A model generated the notes under the pieces. That model worked only from the letters and a program-made list of their open reading frames with translations, had not been told where the DNA came from and did no database searches. Source: Lepidodermella squamata (taxonomy: Eukaryota > Gastrotricha). From it: a stretch of 64,000 bases of DNA. Made by a program: the position numbers and the translations under genes. This document shows, piece by piece, positions 43,682-55,678 of the stretch. Positions within the stretch are counted from its first letter, which is position 1. Each line of letters starts with the position of its first letter. The stretch lies in contig JBLDXI010000001.1 in assembly GCA_047495785.1 (NCBI GenBank), positions 2,542,001 to 2,606,000 of the forward strand, given 5' to 3'.

Positions 43682-45111
43682 ATGCTTAGTCAAATCAGCC
43701 CACTTATAATCATTGGAGGTTTCTTAGTCCTGCTTATGTCGAGCTGGAGCAATAGCCTGGGAAATGGTAACAATTCTGATAGATCCTAACTTCACGATAA
43801 TCCTAATGATGTTCCCGTCTTTTTGGGCGAATAGTTTGCTCCCTAGCCTCGGCATGTGGTTTGAACGAATTTTGCGATATATTCTATTTCCTGGTATGAA
43901 TTCCATTTTTTCGAACTTCATGACAACCAACTCCTTAAACAGGATCCGCCGTGTAAATCTGGTACGTGCGAATGCTTACCTGGTTATGCTGCTGATCCTC
44001 GAAACTATGAAATCTGCCAGAGCAGTGAGTTCTTTTCCTAGGGAATGCGCCATCTTTTGTAAATTAATTGATATTGATCGTGAAGAGATCTCGTTGAAAC
44101 TTGGCGAAAAATGCGAGGATCAACATTACTTCAAAATTGTAAAACCGAAAGGCAGTATGTGCCGTGGTGGAATTCTTCAATGCTTGCCATACTTTGAATC
44201 GAATGGTACCCATTGCTTGGTCAACACTCGCGCGAAATTAGGTGATTCGTGCAACCTGAACTCGGACTGCAACGGGGAGATGGTGTGCACTCGTAACAAC
44301 ACTTGCGCTTGCGAGCAAGTGACGCGGGAATTTTACAGCCTCGAGGATGGAAAATGTGTCCTTCGCAATTTCGGCGATTCATGTCAAAACGATGAGAACT
44401 GCAAGAATTACGCCAAGTCTTGGAAGGAAGGCTTCACTTACAATTCTGGCCGCTGCTTACCTGATAGAACGTGCGGATGTGGTTCGAATAAACAGGCATC
44501 CTTTCTGTATCTTTCCTCCTCGAGATTGATCGAATCGAAGGAGATATGCGTTCATAAAGATGGAAGCGTAACACAGGCTGTTGGAGAACCATGCCATGTG
44601 GATCCAGGTATTTCATTGCCATAATTAAATTCTGTTATCCAATTCCTTGTGTTAGTTGTGGAAGGGCGTTATTCTTACGTTAAAGTTTGCAGTCCTGGAC
44701 TCTTCTGTCACAGATGCCCGAATGATCTTATGCAGCCTAAAGCCATGGGGCTGTGCAGTAAATTTGTTTCTCTTTATGATAATGCATTATGATGCTTTTG
44801 AATTATTAGGGAAAATAGCTCTAGCTGACTTGAAACTTCATGTTCCACTATTATTAGCATCATCTACCGCCGATGAAATTTCAGCATCTTCAGAAGAGCC
44901 CATTGAAATAATCGAGACAACCAACACTGCACCGGCAACATTGAAATCCCCAAGTTCAGCCATGACTACAACACCCTCGATAAGTTCTACAACACCTCGA
45001 GTGCTCGATAGAATATTATCATCGAAACAGACCAATCGATCTTCGCGAAACTTCGTTTCTGCTGTACTATCAATTTTGATGCTCGCATTATTCATCAATT
45101 TTCATATTTAA
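43682..45111 (+). CDS. EB5: GPI-type secreted cysteine-rich protein (383 residues, complete)
   Basis: Six exons: 43682-43766, 43835-43893, 43943-44024, 44086-44607, 44656-44757 and 44810-45111. Signal peptide SPLIIIGGFLVLLMSSWSNS. Blocks: VCSLASACGLNEFCDIFYFL, PPCKSGTCECLPGY, MCRGGILQCLPYF, DSCNLNSDCNGEMVC, FGDSCQNDENCKNYAKSWKE, GFTYNSGRC, CGCGSN, KEICVHKDGS, and VCSPGLFCHRCPND. Long Ser/Thr/Pro stretch (TTTPSISSTTPR), then hydrophobic FVSAVLSILMLALFINFHI. Exon sizes match EB4 almost exactly (522-base exon 4 in both), marking a tandem duplication. Confidence 0.8.
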
Positions 45112-45220
45112 TTGCAATGGATTAAATGAAATTCCCATAAGCTCGGTGTCAGAATAAAATATGATTCGTTTTTCATAAGTTATGGACGTTTGCAGTTGAA
45201 TATCGCGAGGCGATTTAGCA

Positions 45221-46648
45221 ATGGGCAAGCGCTCTGAAATGCTCACCTACAGCCTTCTGTTTATTGGCTATACCACGCAAATTTTTTGTCAAACTTTGCC
45301 TCCCATTACAACTTACGATAAAAGTAAGAAATATTTTTTAAGAATCGCAATTTTCATTCTTATTTTTAATAGAGTGCAGACACTCAAATGCTTGCAGGGA
45401 TAACCAGTACTGCGAACTTCCTTACTTTTTTGTATGCATTTAGCAGTGTTTTGGAATTGTCGAAATTGCTTTCTTCTTCTAAAGAATCCGCCATGCACCG
45501 ATTTCGGCAAGTGTCGCTGCCTTCCCGGCTATCAGATTGATACTTTTGAATCAAACTGCCTCGAACGTAAGGAGATATAATGGCGTGATGTGTTTTCTCA
45601 ATTAATGTTTCAGAACTGACATTGTCTCTCGGCGAAACCTGCGACGAAAGCAAAGCTGACAGGACAATCAGTCCTCCGGGTTCGGCATGCCGTTTTGGAG
45701 TCATCGGATGTTTGCCGTATTATGATCGAAATAAAACCCACTGCTTGCTGAATAACCGAAAGAACGCTGGCGAGTATTGCGAAGACTCTAACGAATGCAA
45801 TGGCCAGATGTCATGCAGTTTCAGCAATGAATGCGAATGCGACCAGAAAATTCGTGAAATCTACGATGCCAAAGTGGGTGCCTGCGTTAAACGAAACTAC
45901 GGCGACCCTTGTACGATGGACTCGCAGTGCAAAAATTACGTCACAAATATAGTCGATGGTTTCACCTACGATTCCGGCCGCTGCTCTCAGAATAACACTT
46001 GCTATTGCGGCGAGAACAATGAAGTCAATTTCGCTTACTACTCGCTGGCATTGCGGCGGATTTTGACCAAAACGATTTGCGTACATAAAAATGCCAGGGT
46101 CAATCTAGGCGTCAATGAATCTTGCCACCTCTTGCCCCGTAAGACTGATATTCAAAACATGAAAACTACTAAAATACTTTTTGATTTCTTGTGTATTAGT
46201 TTTTGAAAGTCGTAGTTCGAATAATGTTCGGCTCTGTGCGCCCGGACTAGTTTGTTACCGCTGTCCATCCGACAACCTACCCGTGGGGACCAGCATGGGC
46301 TTATGCCGTAAGTACCTACTCTCTTTCTACCTTTGCTCGCGAATATCATAATATCTGCTTGAATAAGGGGAAATTACGATCGGAAACTTGAGTGATCCAA
46401 TACCGCTGCCAACGTTCGAAGAGTTGACCTCTACTACTACTCTATCGACTCCAGCCATCATACCAGCAACACTTTTTGTGATCTCTCGATACGTTGAAAT
46501 CGACATCCCTTCAACAGCCAGTCCACGGATGACATCGACATTGAAGCAAGGCGTCCCGGAGGCTAAGAAAGCAAGCTGTGGCCATTCCATGAGAGCAGCT
46601 TTTCTCGTATCGATAACACTGATGATTTCTACCTTGGAGTTTCTTTGA
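45221..46648 (+). CDS. EB6: GPI-type secreted cysteine-rich protein (385 residues, complete)
   Basis: Six exons: 45221-45323, 45373-45431, 45485-45566, 45614-46138, 46200-46307 and 46368-46648. Signal peptide near MLTYSLLFIGYTTQIFC. Blocks: KCRHSNACRDNQYCELPYFF, PPCTDFGKCRCLPGY, CRFGVIGCLPYY, EYCEDSNECNGQMSC, YGDPCTMDSQCKNYVTNIVD, GFTYDSGRC, CYCGENN, KTICVHKNARVNLGVNESC, and LCAPGLVCYRCPSD. Thr-rich tail (TSTTTLSTPAIIPATL) and hydrophobic end FLVSITLMISTLEFL. It starts only 110 bases after the EB5 stop; poly-A signal near 46745. Confidence 0.8.
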
Positions 46649-47313
46649 AGAAGTATAACTTTTTTCGCGAGCCAATGTAATACTGGTTTGGTGATTTTAG
46701 CGTGATTAAATTATACCTTTCTGAAGCATATGCTTCTTGCCTCTGAAATAAAGGTGGACAAAACCCCGCCCTCCTCTTGAGTTCATTAGGGGCAAGTTTT
46801 AAGGTGCACGTTGTCAAGGTAAATTATCACCTTTTCTCTTTCCGCTTCGCAGCTTTTTGTTTGAGTAAGAACGCACAGGTCCATATCACGCGAGCAGTAG
46901 TAGCGCTTGAGTCTTCAATGCAGCAGTGCCGTCTAATGTTAGTTGTATCATTAAATTTAAGAAAGAGTGGACGAATTGACGGCAAAAAACACCTAAGGAC
47001 TCACGCGGCGTATAAGGCGTCTAATTTTTGCGCGCTGTACGCAGAAAAATAACAAAAATGCGGCCCAGAGCAAACATCATCCGCCGCTATGTCGGCGCGA
47101 TAATAACAGCCTGTGTGTAAGCTATGACACCAAAGATAGCCAGTCGAAAAAAGCTGGCGCGTTAGATATAGGCCCTACTTGGCAAATATTTATCCGTTCT
47201 CCGGATATCTTCTTATACACAAGCAGTCGATGGCCAGCCGTCACTACGCAGCCGCCTGATGTAACCTCATTCCTGAGAGCCGCAATTTACAAACGCCGAT
47301 TCATTGAAATATC
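46649..47313. other. Intergenic between EB6 and EB7
   Basis: About 0.66 kb; no gene or repeat recognised beyond the EB6 poly-A region. Confidence 0.5.
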
Positions 47314-48609
47314 ATGTTACTCCGTCAAATGAATACTTGTAGCTGGGCTTTCATTACTCTCAATTTGATAGCTGCTATTTCAGGGTTGAAAACAAAGAGC
47401 ACGTTAGGCTCGAGTAAGTCACCATAAGCAATAATCGATAAATCATGTGAATGATTGTTTTAGGTTGTCATAACAGCCAGCAATGCTCAAAAAACGAATA
47501 TTGCATGACCAAAAGTAACATGGTGAGTTCAGCTTCAGCTTACATAGAGCAATCCTTGTTCATTTGCTCATCTGTTAGGACCCACCTTGCCCGGCTGGAA
47601 AATGTCACTGCCTCCCTAACCATAGCGTTATGATGGACTGCTCCCTAGAAATGACTTGCTCTCCAGTCCAACTCCAAATAGGTGATTCCTGCTGCCAATG
47701 GACTGCTTCAAGCGTTTACGTCCAAATGCCACTTGGAGGCCAATGTGGCAAGGACGGCCGCGTTCAATGCCGACCGCCATTTCAGCACAACGACAGCATC
47801 TGCATATCCACAAGCCCAAGCGACGCGAGGCCTGTGCCAGGTCGCAGTTGCAAATCGCATGAAGACTGCTCAGATGGTGGTATGATCTGCGGCCTTGGCC
47901 GGAAATGTCAGTGCCCGTCGGAATCGTTGATCTACGACCCGCGAACTGGCTATTGCATCAAACGTGACTATGGGGATCGATGCCTAAATGACAGAATGTG
48001 TAACGCCTATGCTTCGACGTGGCTTCATGGCTACACTTACAATTCAGGGGCTTGCTCTGAGAATAGAACTTGTTACTGCGGAAATAACACCGAAACTATT
48101 GTCAGTTACTTAAACCAGAGAACTGGGTTGCTGTTCAACAAAACTATTTGCGTTCCGGCTGGAGCGGTTGTTAACCTGAAGCTTGGCGATGAATGTCACG
48201 CTGACCCGATATATTCTTCGATTACTACGTCGAATGTTCGCGTTTGCTCGCAGGGGTTATTCTGCTTTCAATGCCCAGGGGAAAAACTTGGAAGATGTCG
48301 TTAGTTTTTATGAGAACTTATCTTTAAAATGTAAATAAAATACACTTTTTATTTTAAGGCACCCTTGTTCCGGAACGGGAGTCTGTGAGCAGCGTAACAG
48401 ATGGATTGACAATGGCTCCAGCTTATCGAGCCGAAAATGTAACCATATTACAAACCATCTCAGCGTCAGAAGTCGCAGATTCTGACTCTGGCGATACGTT
48501 ATTACGGAGTGCCAACTCCACGACATACGAAGAATCGTCTTCGCATACCCACCATCTATCAATTGCGGGGCTGTTTTGCTTATTGCTGTTCAACTTAGCC
48601 ATCGGATAG
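47314..48609 (+). CDS. EB7: GPI-type secreted cysteine-rich protein (376 residues, complete)
   Basis: Four exons: 47314-47413, 47464-47522, 47579-48299 and 48359-48609. Signal peptide SWAFITLNLIAAISG. Blocks: SCHNSQQCSKNEYCMTKSNM, PPCPAGKCHCLPNH, a C-C pair (GDSCCQW) not present in EB4-EB6, CGKDGRVQCRPPF, SCKSHEDCSDGGMICGLGRK, YGDRCLNDRMCNAYASTW, GYTYNSGACSENRTCYCG, KTICVPAGAVVNLKLGDECH, and VCSQGLFCFQCPGE. Two introns of the six-exon pattern are missing (exons 3-5 fused). Hydrophobic tail LSIAGLFCLLLFNLAIG. The next gene downstream is on the opposite strand and convergent. Confidence 0.8.
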
Positions 48610-48925
48610 TTACTTATCAGATAATTTATGGCTGGAATAATTGTATATTATTTAAGATTTTATGAGTGCGCAATTGTACACAGTTTTTTACTGATCCGAA
48701 AATAAAAAATAATGCTATTTTCCAGATATTCAACCATCTTTCGACCGTTAGCCTCAGCAATGTATTCAATTTATTTGCAAAAACAACACAGAATTAACAA
48801 TTACCCTTACTATTACAAATTACATTTACAGGATTTTTAAGATATAAAGCAGAAATGAAGTGATGAAAATTATGGTGCACTATTTTTGAAGCTAGAATTT
48901 ATTGCTACCTGGAAATTAAATCTCC
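48610..48925. other. Short intergenic between convergent genes
   Basis: About 0.3 kb with poly-A signals for EB7 (AAAATAAAAAATAATG near 48700). Nothing else seen. Confidence 0.5.
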
Positions 48926-50255
48926 TCAGTTATCTCCCTGAAACTTTCCGACAACTTCAAAAATCTTTTTGCTCAGGTGCGCTCTGTATGCCGACAGCTT
49001 TTTCATAAAGCCTGGCTTGATAATTAAAAGAGCAGGCCCGAACAACGAATCACTCATATAAACGAGGGCAATGACCTTATGTATCTCTGCTGTCAAGTAG
49101 CGTGGGCCAAAGTCGTCGTAAAATATTGTCAAGATGAAAGACACCATCGCTGGTACGCGGCAAATGGTATAGATAAGCAAGGAAACCAGCGACTGCTTCG
49201 CAAAGAATAACTCTCGTTTCTTCCAATCTACGTGAATTTGTTTGCGACTGTAGTCCAAAGATGAAGCAGTAACTAACAAATCAACAGGATTGACAACATT
49301 ATTGGCTCGCTTTCCAATTCTTAGTTTCAAAGATCGGAATAGGCTGAAAATTTTCCTGTATTCAAAGGATGAGATGAATGATAATCAAACGAAAAATTGT
49401 ATGTAAATAACAAACCAGTAGTTGCGAGCCATTAAAAAAGCCGGTATCGCCAGAAGAAAAGTAAAATAGATGACAACCAGTAGCATGGTGTCGTAGTCAC
49501 CGACAAAGCGATAGCCAAAGCCAGCACATAACGGAATCGCCGACCCATTATTGATATCAGGCACGCTTATGTATTGAAGACTCACTGCTCTGAAGGGGTA
49601 GAAAAACAGTGAAGCCCATGCTACCGCAATGAAAAGCATACTGGATCCTGCAAGAATCGCTACCTTAAAAAAGGAATATGCATAAGTACATCAGTGATGT
49701 ATACGGTTCTTACTCGTTTTGAATTTGCCGTGGACTTACGGCCATCCGAGTAGATCAACAGTTTTCGCTCATAGCTAATCAGCATGAATATCCAAGGACC
49801 GGCGGAGGAGAAGGAATACAGTGCCCAGTTCAGTATCATACAACCTATTCAGGTGCAGCTTTCCAAGAGCCATTAGGTAGCACTATACCAAGCATCGCTG
49901 TGTATAAAAAGCCGAGAAAAGAGTTTGCAGCTCCGAGCATCGACACTAGAGCTAGAAAATCGCGCCGTACTGAGCGTTTGTAGTAAAGCAGTCCTGTGAT
50001 CATACTTGCTACCAGCGACAGCATTGATATCGACAAAAAAGCGATGAAAGTAGGGAGGCGGTCCGCCATCGTTCTTTGACCCAAATCATGAAACCAGCCG
50101 ATATAGTACAGCCTTGGTATAGTATCGCCTTGGTCTGTCAGTTTCGCTAAAACCCACGATTTTCCCACCGTCGCTATAGATGAAAGGTTTTCGCTAATTT
50201 CTGTTTCTGTAGCCGTCTGAATCTCGTCAATTCGAAAAATATCTAAACTTCTTAA
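48926..50255 (-). CDS. Seven-transmembrane receptor, G-protein-coupled receptor-like (N-terminus unresolved)
   Basis: Exons (transcript order): 49889 to about 50255, 49714-49844, 49416-49663 and 48926-49355, joined in phase by 44-60-base introns. TM1 is LPTFIAFLSISMLSLVASMI and TM2 LALVSMLGAANSFLGFLY. TM3 starts with a Cys (CMILNWALYSFSSAG) and ends ISYERKLLIYSDGR, a D/E-R-Y-like position. TM4 is LFIAVAWASLFFY, TM5 TMLLVVIYFTFLLAIPAFL, TM6 SLVSLLIYTICRVPAMVSFI, and TM7 VIALVYMSDSLFGPALLII. There is no NPxxY in TM7. The topology is clear but the class is not: it is unlike the class C receptors of this window and could belong to a rhodopsin-like or cAMP-receptor-like group. The first exon reads upstream to a stop at about 50258 without a good ATG before Met at 50069, so an upstream exon may exist. 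Confidence 0.62.
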
Positions 50256-52213
50256 GCTCTACGACCTCGGACTAAGTCAACGTGCCAATCTAGCAAGAAT
50301 TTGTTACAATCAGCGAAATATGCGCAACATTGCTGCTAAGCTCAGATTTCAGGGTTGCCATGACATTAATTAGGTAGTAAAAAGTATACTGCAATAATGT
50401 ATTAGAGTAAAAATCTTCTCAGACCAAATTTCGCGGACTGGGAAATAGGACGTGTCTCGCAGCATGCTTCAGCGGTTACTGTGTTGAGGGACCCAGCATT
50501 CAAAGCAATACTCTAATGCACAAAAAAATCAATCGACTCAAATGAAGGAAAATGAAAGCGTGCCATCACTGAAGAACTTGCCGGGATAGTCTAGACCGTG
50601 TTGATCCTGATGTTCGCTTTGTAATATCTTCGTTGTTGCAAGTGGGTGGAAAAACGGACACAGACTGTTATCCCATTGCGTGGACGCTGGATGTTGCGAA
50701 ATAATGCCGCGACATAGCCCTAATTTGATGCAAGCTGACGTCTTCGAAAAATGATGATCTCGTTAGGTTATTAGGACTCCGGCATGGATGGAAATCTTCA
50801 TTCCGATGTGATGATGAAATGTACTGCAATGTCAATAATATAGGATAATTCCAGCGAAGAATCTCCCCTGCGAACAACACATTTTCAAAGGGCTATATTA
50901 GCGAAAATCCAACTTTCAGTGACGCTTCATATCGCTCGCGTAGCTTTTATACGAGTGTACCCTGCGCCAATAATTCAGACCTGTACACAGAACTCGGCTA
51001 TTCTTCCCATTATATTGGGTTGCAAATGGTTTAGCAAAGTTTCACTCCGCAGTGGACTCTAGTTAGTTCACAGCTATGTATCAAATCGGATACATGATCG
51101 GCTCGATTTTTGGCCTGCTCATTTGCAATATCATGATGAAACTTGTTTGTTTAGTCAGTTTGACCGAAATAGTACTGCTGGTTTTAACAGACAGAGAATT
51201 TCGCAATGATCACATAAAATCAGCGTGAATTACTTTTAACTCAATTTCAATTTCTTCGTTATTCTAATGTGCTGATGACCCTGAGTCTACAAGACAACAG
51301 CATCCTATGGGCAAAGCATATTTTGCTTAGGCTACTGTCTTACCGATACGCGCTGAATGCATAAAGCATTTTTCGTACCCCAAGGCCGTACTTCGGCTCA
51401 TTCAATTTGCGGTAGGAAAACCCAAAAATTCAATATGTAACACATTTTTCAACCTGATCTAATTTTCTTCGCGCATCTTATGGCGATGTTCGATAAAATT
51501 CTGCAAAATATGCAGTACACATCAAGCGATCAAGCGCAGAGCAATTTTTCTACATGCTTGCGGCTTTCAGGTCGGCAAAGAAACGACTTAACGCCCAATT
51601 ATTTGCTGAGTAGCTATAATTATTTCGTTAATTTATAGGCTGAGTGACTATTTTGTTAGGTGCTGTCGATTTTTAATGCAAAGAAATGCTAGCACCCACT
51701 TAATAACCGGTGATTTTCCCGACTGCGGCAATCGATAAAACACTGATCGGCGAGTTCAACTTCACACTTCAGGCACAGGACCGGCGAGTGTAGAGCATTT
51801 AGTGTGATTGGCCGTGTTTACCAGCTCGCTTTGAGTGAGTATAGTAGGCAGTAGGGTGCGCACAAGTTTATTGGTGTGTATGCTCAAAATGAGAGCGCAT
51901 GCTCGATTATTCAGAAGCAAAAGGTATCATCCTGTTATGCGAGCTATTTTTTCATATCACCGCATCACAATTTAAACTAATTGCTACATGTTCCGCTGTA
52001 AAAAGCGCATGCGAGGATGACGGCAGCCGGCCTTATTTTTATTTCCTCACCTTTTGTCGACAGGTGAGTCGGCGCACAGTGTTTACTCAGGACAAAACAT
52101 TGTGCGATCGTCGCAAATTTTGTTGCCTGTCTTTGTTGTTATCCACGGCAGTTGAGCGACAGTTGATATAATTTCGCTGTTCGCGCCTCCCAACTGCGCG
52201 CGCTTTGCACACA
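50256..52213. other. Long intergenic between the receptor and EB8
   Basis: About 2 kb. It should hold the promoters of both divergent genes and possibly the first receptor exon. No repeat, RNA gene or other coding region recognised. Confidence 0.5.
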
Positions 52214-54069
52214 ATGAACTACAAACCGACGCAATTTGCGAATTTTTTATTAATATTAACACTACCGCTCATCATCGCCTTTTCAGCCGGAGAAAACGCA
52301 CCGTCAAATGACAAAATGTTACTGCAGCGTGTTATACCACTCGTTTCGGTCCTATGCAGTTACGACGTCATTGGCGATAATAACGTCGGTCAAGGTGAGC
52401 CAGATATTCCTACATCTAACTCGACTCAGAAATGCGTATAGAATCTCATGGGATGATAACTGTCGCTTAAAAATTAAAATGCATCGGGGGATAGCAGCAC
52501 CTCCATCTCTCTGTTTCTTTGAAAAATTTCCGTGACCTGATGTTAGCTCGTTGCCCTCTACAGAAGGTCTAAGGACTCCGGTTTTCCATTGATGATTTTT
52601 TATCCCATTTAAGCTTACTGTTGCCACAATTCCTTAGTTTTGTCCCGTTTCAGAAGATTGGCTAGTATACTAATTAACTATCTTCTTTTACAGCCTGCAA
52701 CTTGTCTTCTCAATGCAATAAGAATGAATTCTGCATGGCTCAAAGTAATCTGGTACGTTTTATCGCGATAATCACTTCTTCCAATCTATCATAATTACAA
52801 TTTTTGCGTCCTGATTCTGATCCTTGGGTATTTTTTAAATGAATGGTGCCTAGTAGAAAGTGGGGGATTTAGACGTTTCCTAATCTCAAGAATTCATTCG
52901 AAGTTTCTGTCATTACTTTTCAAGTTGAAATGTCTTATAAATTGGAAAACCTGGCTTGAAAAGTCCCAGTTGTAATGTTGAGGGTCAGATGCAATCAATA
53001 TTCTTCAATATTTCTGAGCTATAAAATGTTGATTTGTTACCGGAGTTATCGACTGATTGTCGACTTTTATTCTTAGGAACCACCCTGCAGCACCAAAATT
53101 TGCCACTGCCTGCCACAGCACGAGTTGCTCAGTCAATGTGCATCGCCTGACAAAATTCAGTGCACGGACGTAGTGCTAGAACTCGGCGATCGTTGCTGCA
53201 GCTCACGTTATCAATCCGCCGCGGAGTTACCCTACTCTATACAACCAGTCTATCCTGCCGGTGCTTATTGCTCGCCAAACAACCGTGTCGAATGTCGGCC
53301 TTATTTTATGCAGTTTGGGCATAACTGCTACTCAAATAACAACGTCATGCCCGGGACACCATGCCGGACACATAGCGACTGCCCAGGAGATCTTGTTTGC
53401 AAATCGAACCCTCTTCCATCTTGTCAGTGCCCTTTTGCCTACCTCAAAGTGAGTTAGAAGCATATATAGTTCCGATAGATTCATCATTCATCATTTTTAA
53501 TTTCGCAGTATCAACCACATAGTGGAAATTGTGTTGCCAAGGAGTTTGGCGATTCTTGTGCTTCAGATGCTGAATGCAATCCTCATGGTACAAACTGGCA
53601 TGGTTTCACGTACAACTCCGGCATATGCTCCCCTTCTGGCACATGCGCCTGCGCAGCGAATGCGATCGAGGTGGATGCGTCATACCTCGACAAGCGAACT
53701 GGCCTGGTTTTCAGCAAGAAGCTTTGCGTTATCGCAGAAGGAGCAGTTACTAATCTACGCGTCGACGCCGACTGCCACTTAGACCCAATCATGGCCGGAT
53801 CTTCGCCTTTTGTTCGCATTTGTGCTGCTGGGCTGATTTGCCATACTTGCCCTGAGCAGAAGGCAGTTATCATGGGTAAATGCCGGCGGGTTGTGACAAC
53901 TTCCGCGGCAGGCAATTACGCTCGAACGTCAGAATCTGTTATAATTACCAAGGCGCCTCAAGTTTTACGCGAGGCCGCGCTCAAGGTTAATCACGGAAGT
54001 TGCTCGCATTCACTCGACCTATTCACTTCAACGCTACTCGCCTCCATCACTATAGCGATATTTCTTTAA
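52214..54069 (+). CDS. EB8: GPI-type secreted cysteine-rich protein (390 residues, complete)
   Basis: Four exons: 52214-52394, 52694-52752, 53077-53448 and 53509-54069. Signal peptide FANFLLILTLPLIIAFSAG. Blocks: CNLSSQCNKNEFCMAQSNL, PPCSTKICHCLPQH, a C-C pair (GDRCCSS) as in EB7, YCSPNNRVECRPYF, TPCRTHSDCPGDLVC, FGDSCASDAECNPHGTNWHG, FTYNSGIC, CACAAN, KLCVIAEGAVTNLRVDADCH, and ICAAGLICHTCPEQ. It has an intron not seen in its relatives (phase 0, 53449-53508, within the core) and lacks the usual last intron. Introns 1 and 2 are longer (about 300 bases). Hydrophobic tail LFTSTLLASITIAIFL. Confidence 0.8.
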
Positions 54070-54327
54070 TCAAAATGTTCATATTTTTTATACTTGATAC
54101 ATGTTTTTCATCCATGGCCATATACCTATGCGCTTTTTGATATGAAATTTCGTCTAGTCCCTCATCGTTGTGTTTCATCTTGCGTTGCTGCGTGGGATTT
54201 CAAATAAAGAAATAGAACGGATTGTTTAGTTAACCTGCGTGTCTGTATCTCAAGCAATGCATGGTTCTCAAAAGGAATCGTATCTAGCTGCACTAGTATT
54301 GTGGCTCGAATTTCGGTCCAATCCAAC

Positions 54328-55594
54328 ATGATGATAGAGACATCAATGAATCTCTATGCTGGGGTCTTGCTGTTAGCAGCGATTCAAATGGCTGACGGTA
54401 AGCCGATGTTGGGATCAAGTAAGCGATGGGCAACTAACAAAATAATATATCTTAAAAAGTCATTTTAGACTGCACTACGAATGATGATTGTTCAATCAAC
54501 CAAATATGCCATACAGGAGATGAAGGCCCCTACAATTTCGACCCGCCTTGTGAGGTTGGCCGTTGCCAATGCCGGAGTGGCTATTCACTGAAATTCGACT
54601 GTTCTGAAAAGTTAATTTGCCAACCTGACGAGCTAAGTCCTGGCGATCCTTGCTGCATTCTAGATGAGACTCTAACCGATGTGCCGGATCTTCCTCCTGG
54701 AACAATTTGCCGAGGCGGGAAAGTCGAATGTCAGCCACAATTCAAAGAAATCGATGGATATTGCGGCCACAAAACGGCCCAACCTTCGCTGACGGCTGGC
54801 TCTGGATGTAAGTACACTGGAAACCTTGATGAGGAATCTTGCCCTGGGGATTTAATGTGCCAGTCAGACAACAAGTGCCGATGCTCAGTTGGATTTATGA
54901 GATACGTTCCTGAAACTGGTCACTGCGTCAGGAAAGACTACGGAGATGCATGCAGCTCTGGAATCGAATGTAATGTTTACGGCTCTAATTGGCAGGGCTA
55001 CACTTATCACTCGGGCGCGTGTAAAAATGAGAGCTGCGTGTGTGGCGAAAACGCTGTGCCATACTATGCGAGCTATTTTGACAAATCCTACCTATTCCTC
55101 GAGGAGAAAATCCTTTGTTTAGCTGGAGCTCGAGGAAATCTCGGAATAGGAGCTGAATGTGACGTCGATCCTTTAAAAAACAGCCGAATTCGCGCTGTGA
55201 AAATATGCGCAGCTGGGTCCGTATGTGTGAAATGCCCTGAAGAGCCGGGTGATCCGAATATCGGAAAATGCCGTAAGTAAATATGTTGTTCCTATTCGAT
55301 GCCTATAATTAAGCGATGATTAAAGGTTTGGTTAAACCCGTTGTAAAGACAACGACGCCTAAGCCAGTTTACACAACAACTACTGCAAACGTAACACAGT
55401 CCGAAAATTATAACCAAACGGAGCTCCTGTCTTCTAGGTCACTCAATGGCACAATCGAAAGCCTTAAAAATGCTACTTCGACTCAGAAAAATCAAGCTTC
55501 TCAGCTTTCACAAAATGGCGGATATTTGGCTGGAGTGCTGGTAGTGTTTGCTTCTCTGGCATGGTTTGAGAATTCTCGGTTTTTCAGGATTTGA
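54328..55594 (+). CDS. EB9: GPI-type secreted cysteine-rich protein (about 387 residues)
   Basis: Exons 54328-54418, 54469-55272 and a last exon starting at 55326 (or 55314; both acceptors keep the frame). Signal peptide MNLYAGVLLLAAIQMADG. Blocks: CTTNDDCSINQICHTGDEGP, PPCEVGRCQCRSGY, a C-C pair (GDPCCIL) as in EB7/EB8, CRGGKVECQPQF, ESCPGDLMCQSDNKCRC, YGDACSSGIECNVYGSNWQG, YTYHSGACKNESCVCG, LCLAGARGNLGIGAECD, and ICAAGSVCVKCPEE. Exons 2-5 of the ancestral pattern are fused. Thr-rich tail (TTTPKPVYTTTTANVT), hydrophobic YLAGVLVVFASLAWF near the end. AATAAA near 55615; convergent with protease 1. Confidence 0.78.
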
Positions 55595-55678
55595 ATCTGC
55601 TCTTTACAATTTTTAATAAAATCAAAGTTTCCTATTTGATTGCAGAAACTGGAAATGTTTATTGTAAATTCTGACATT

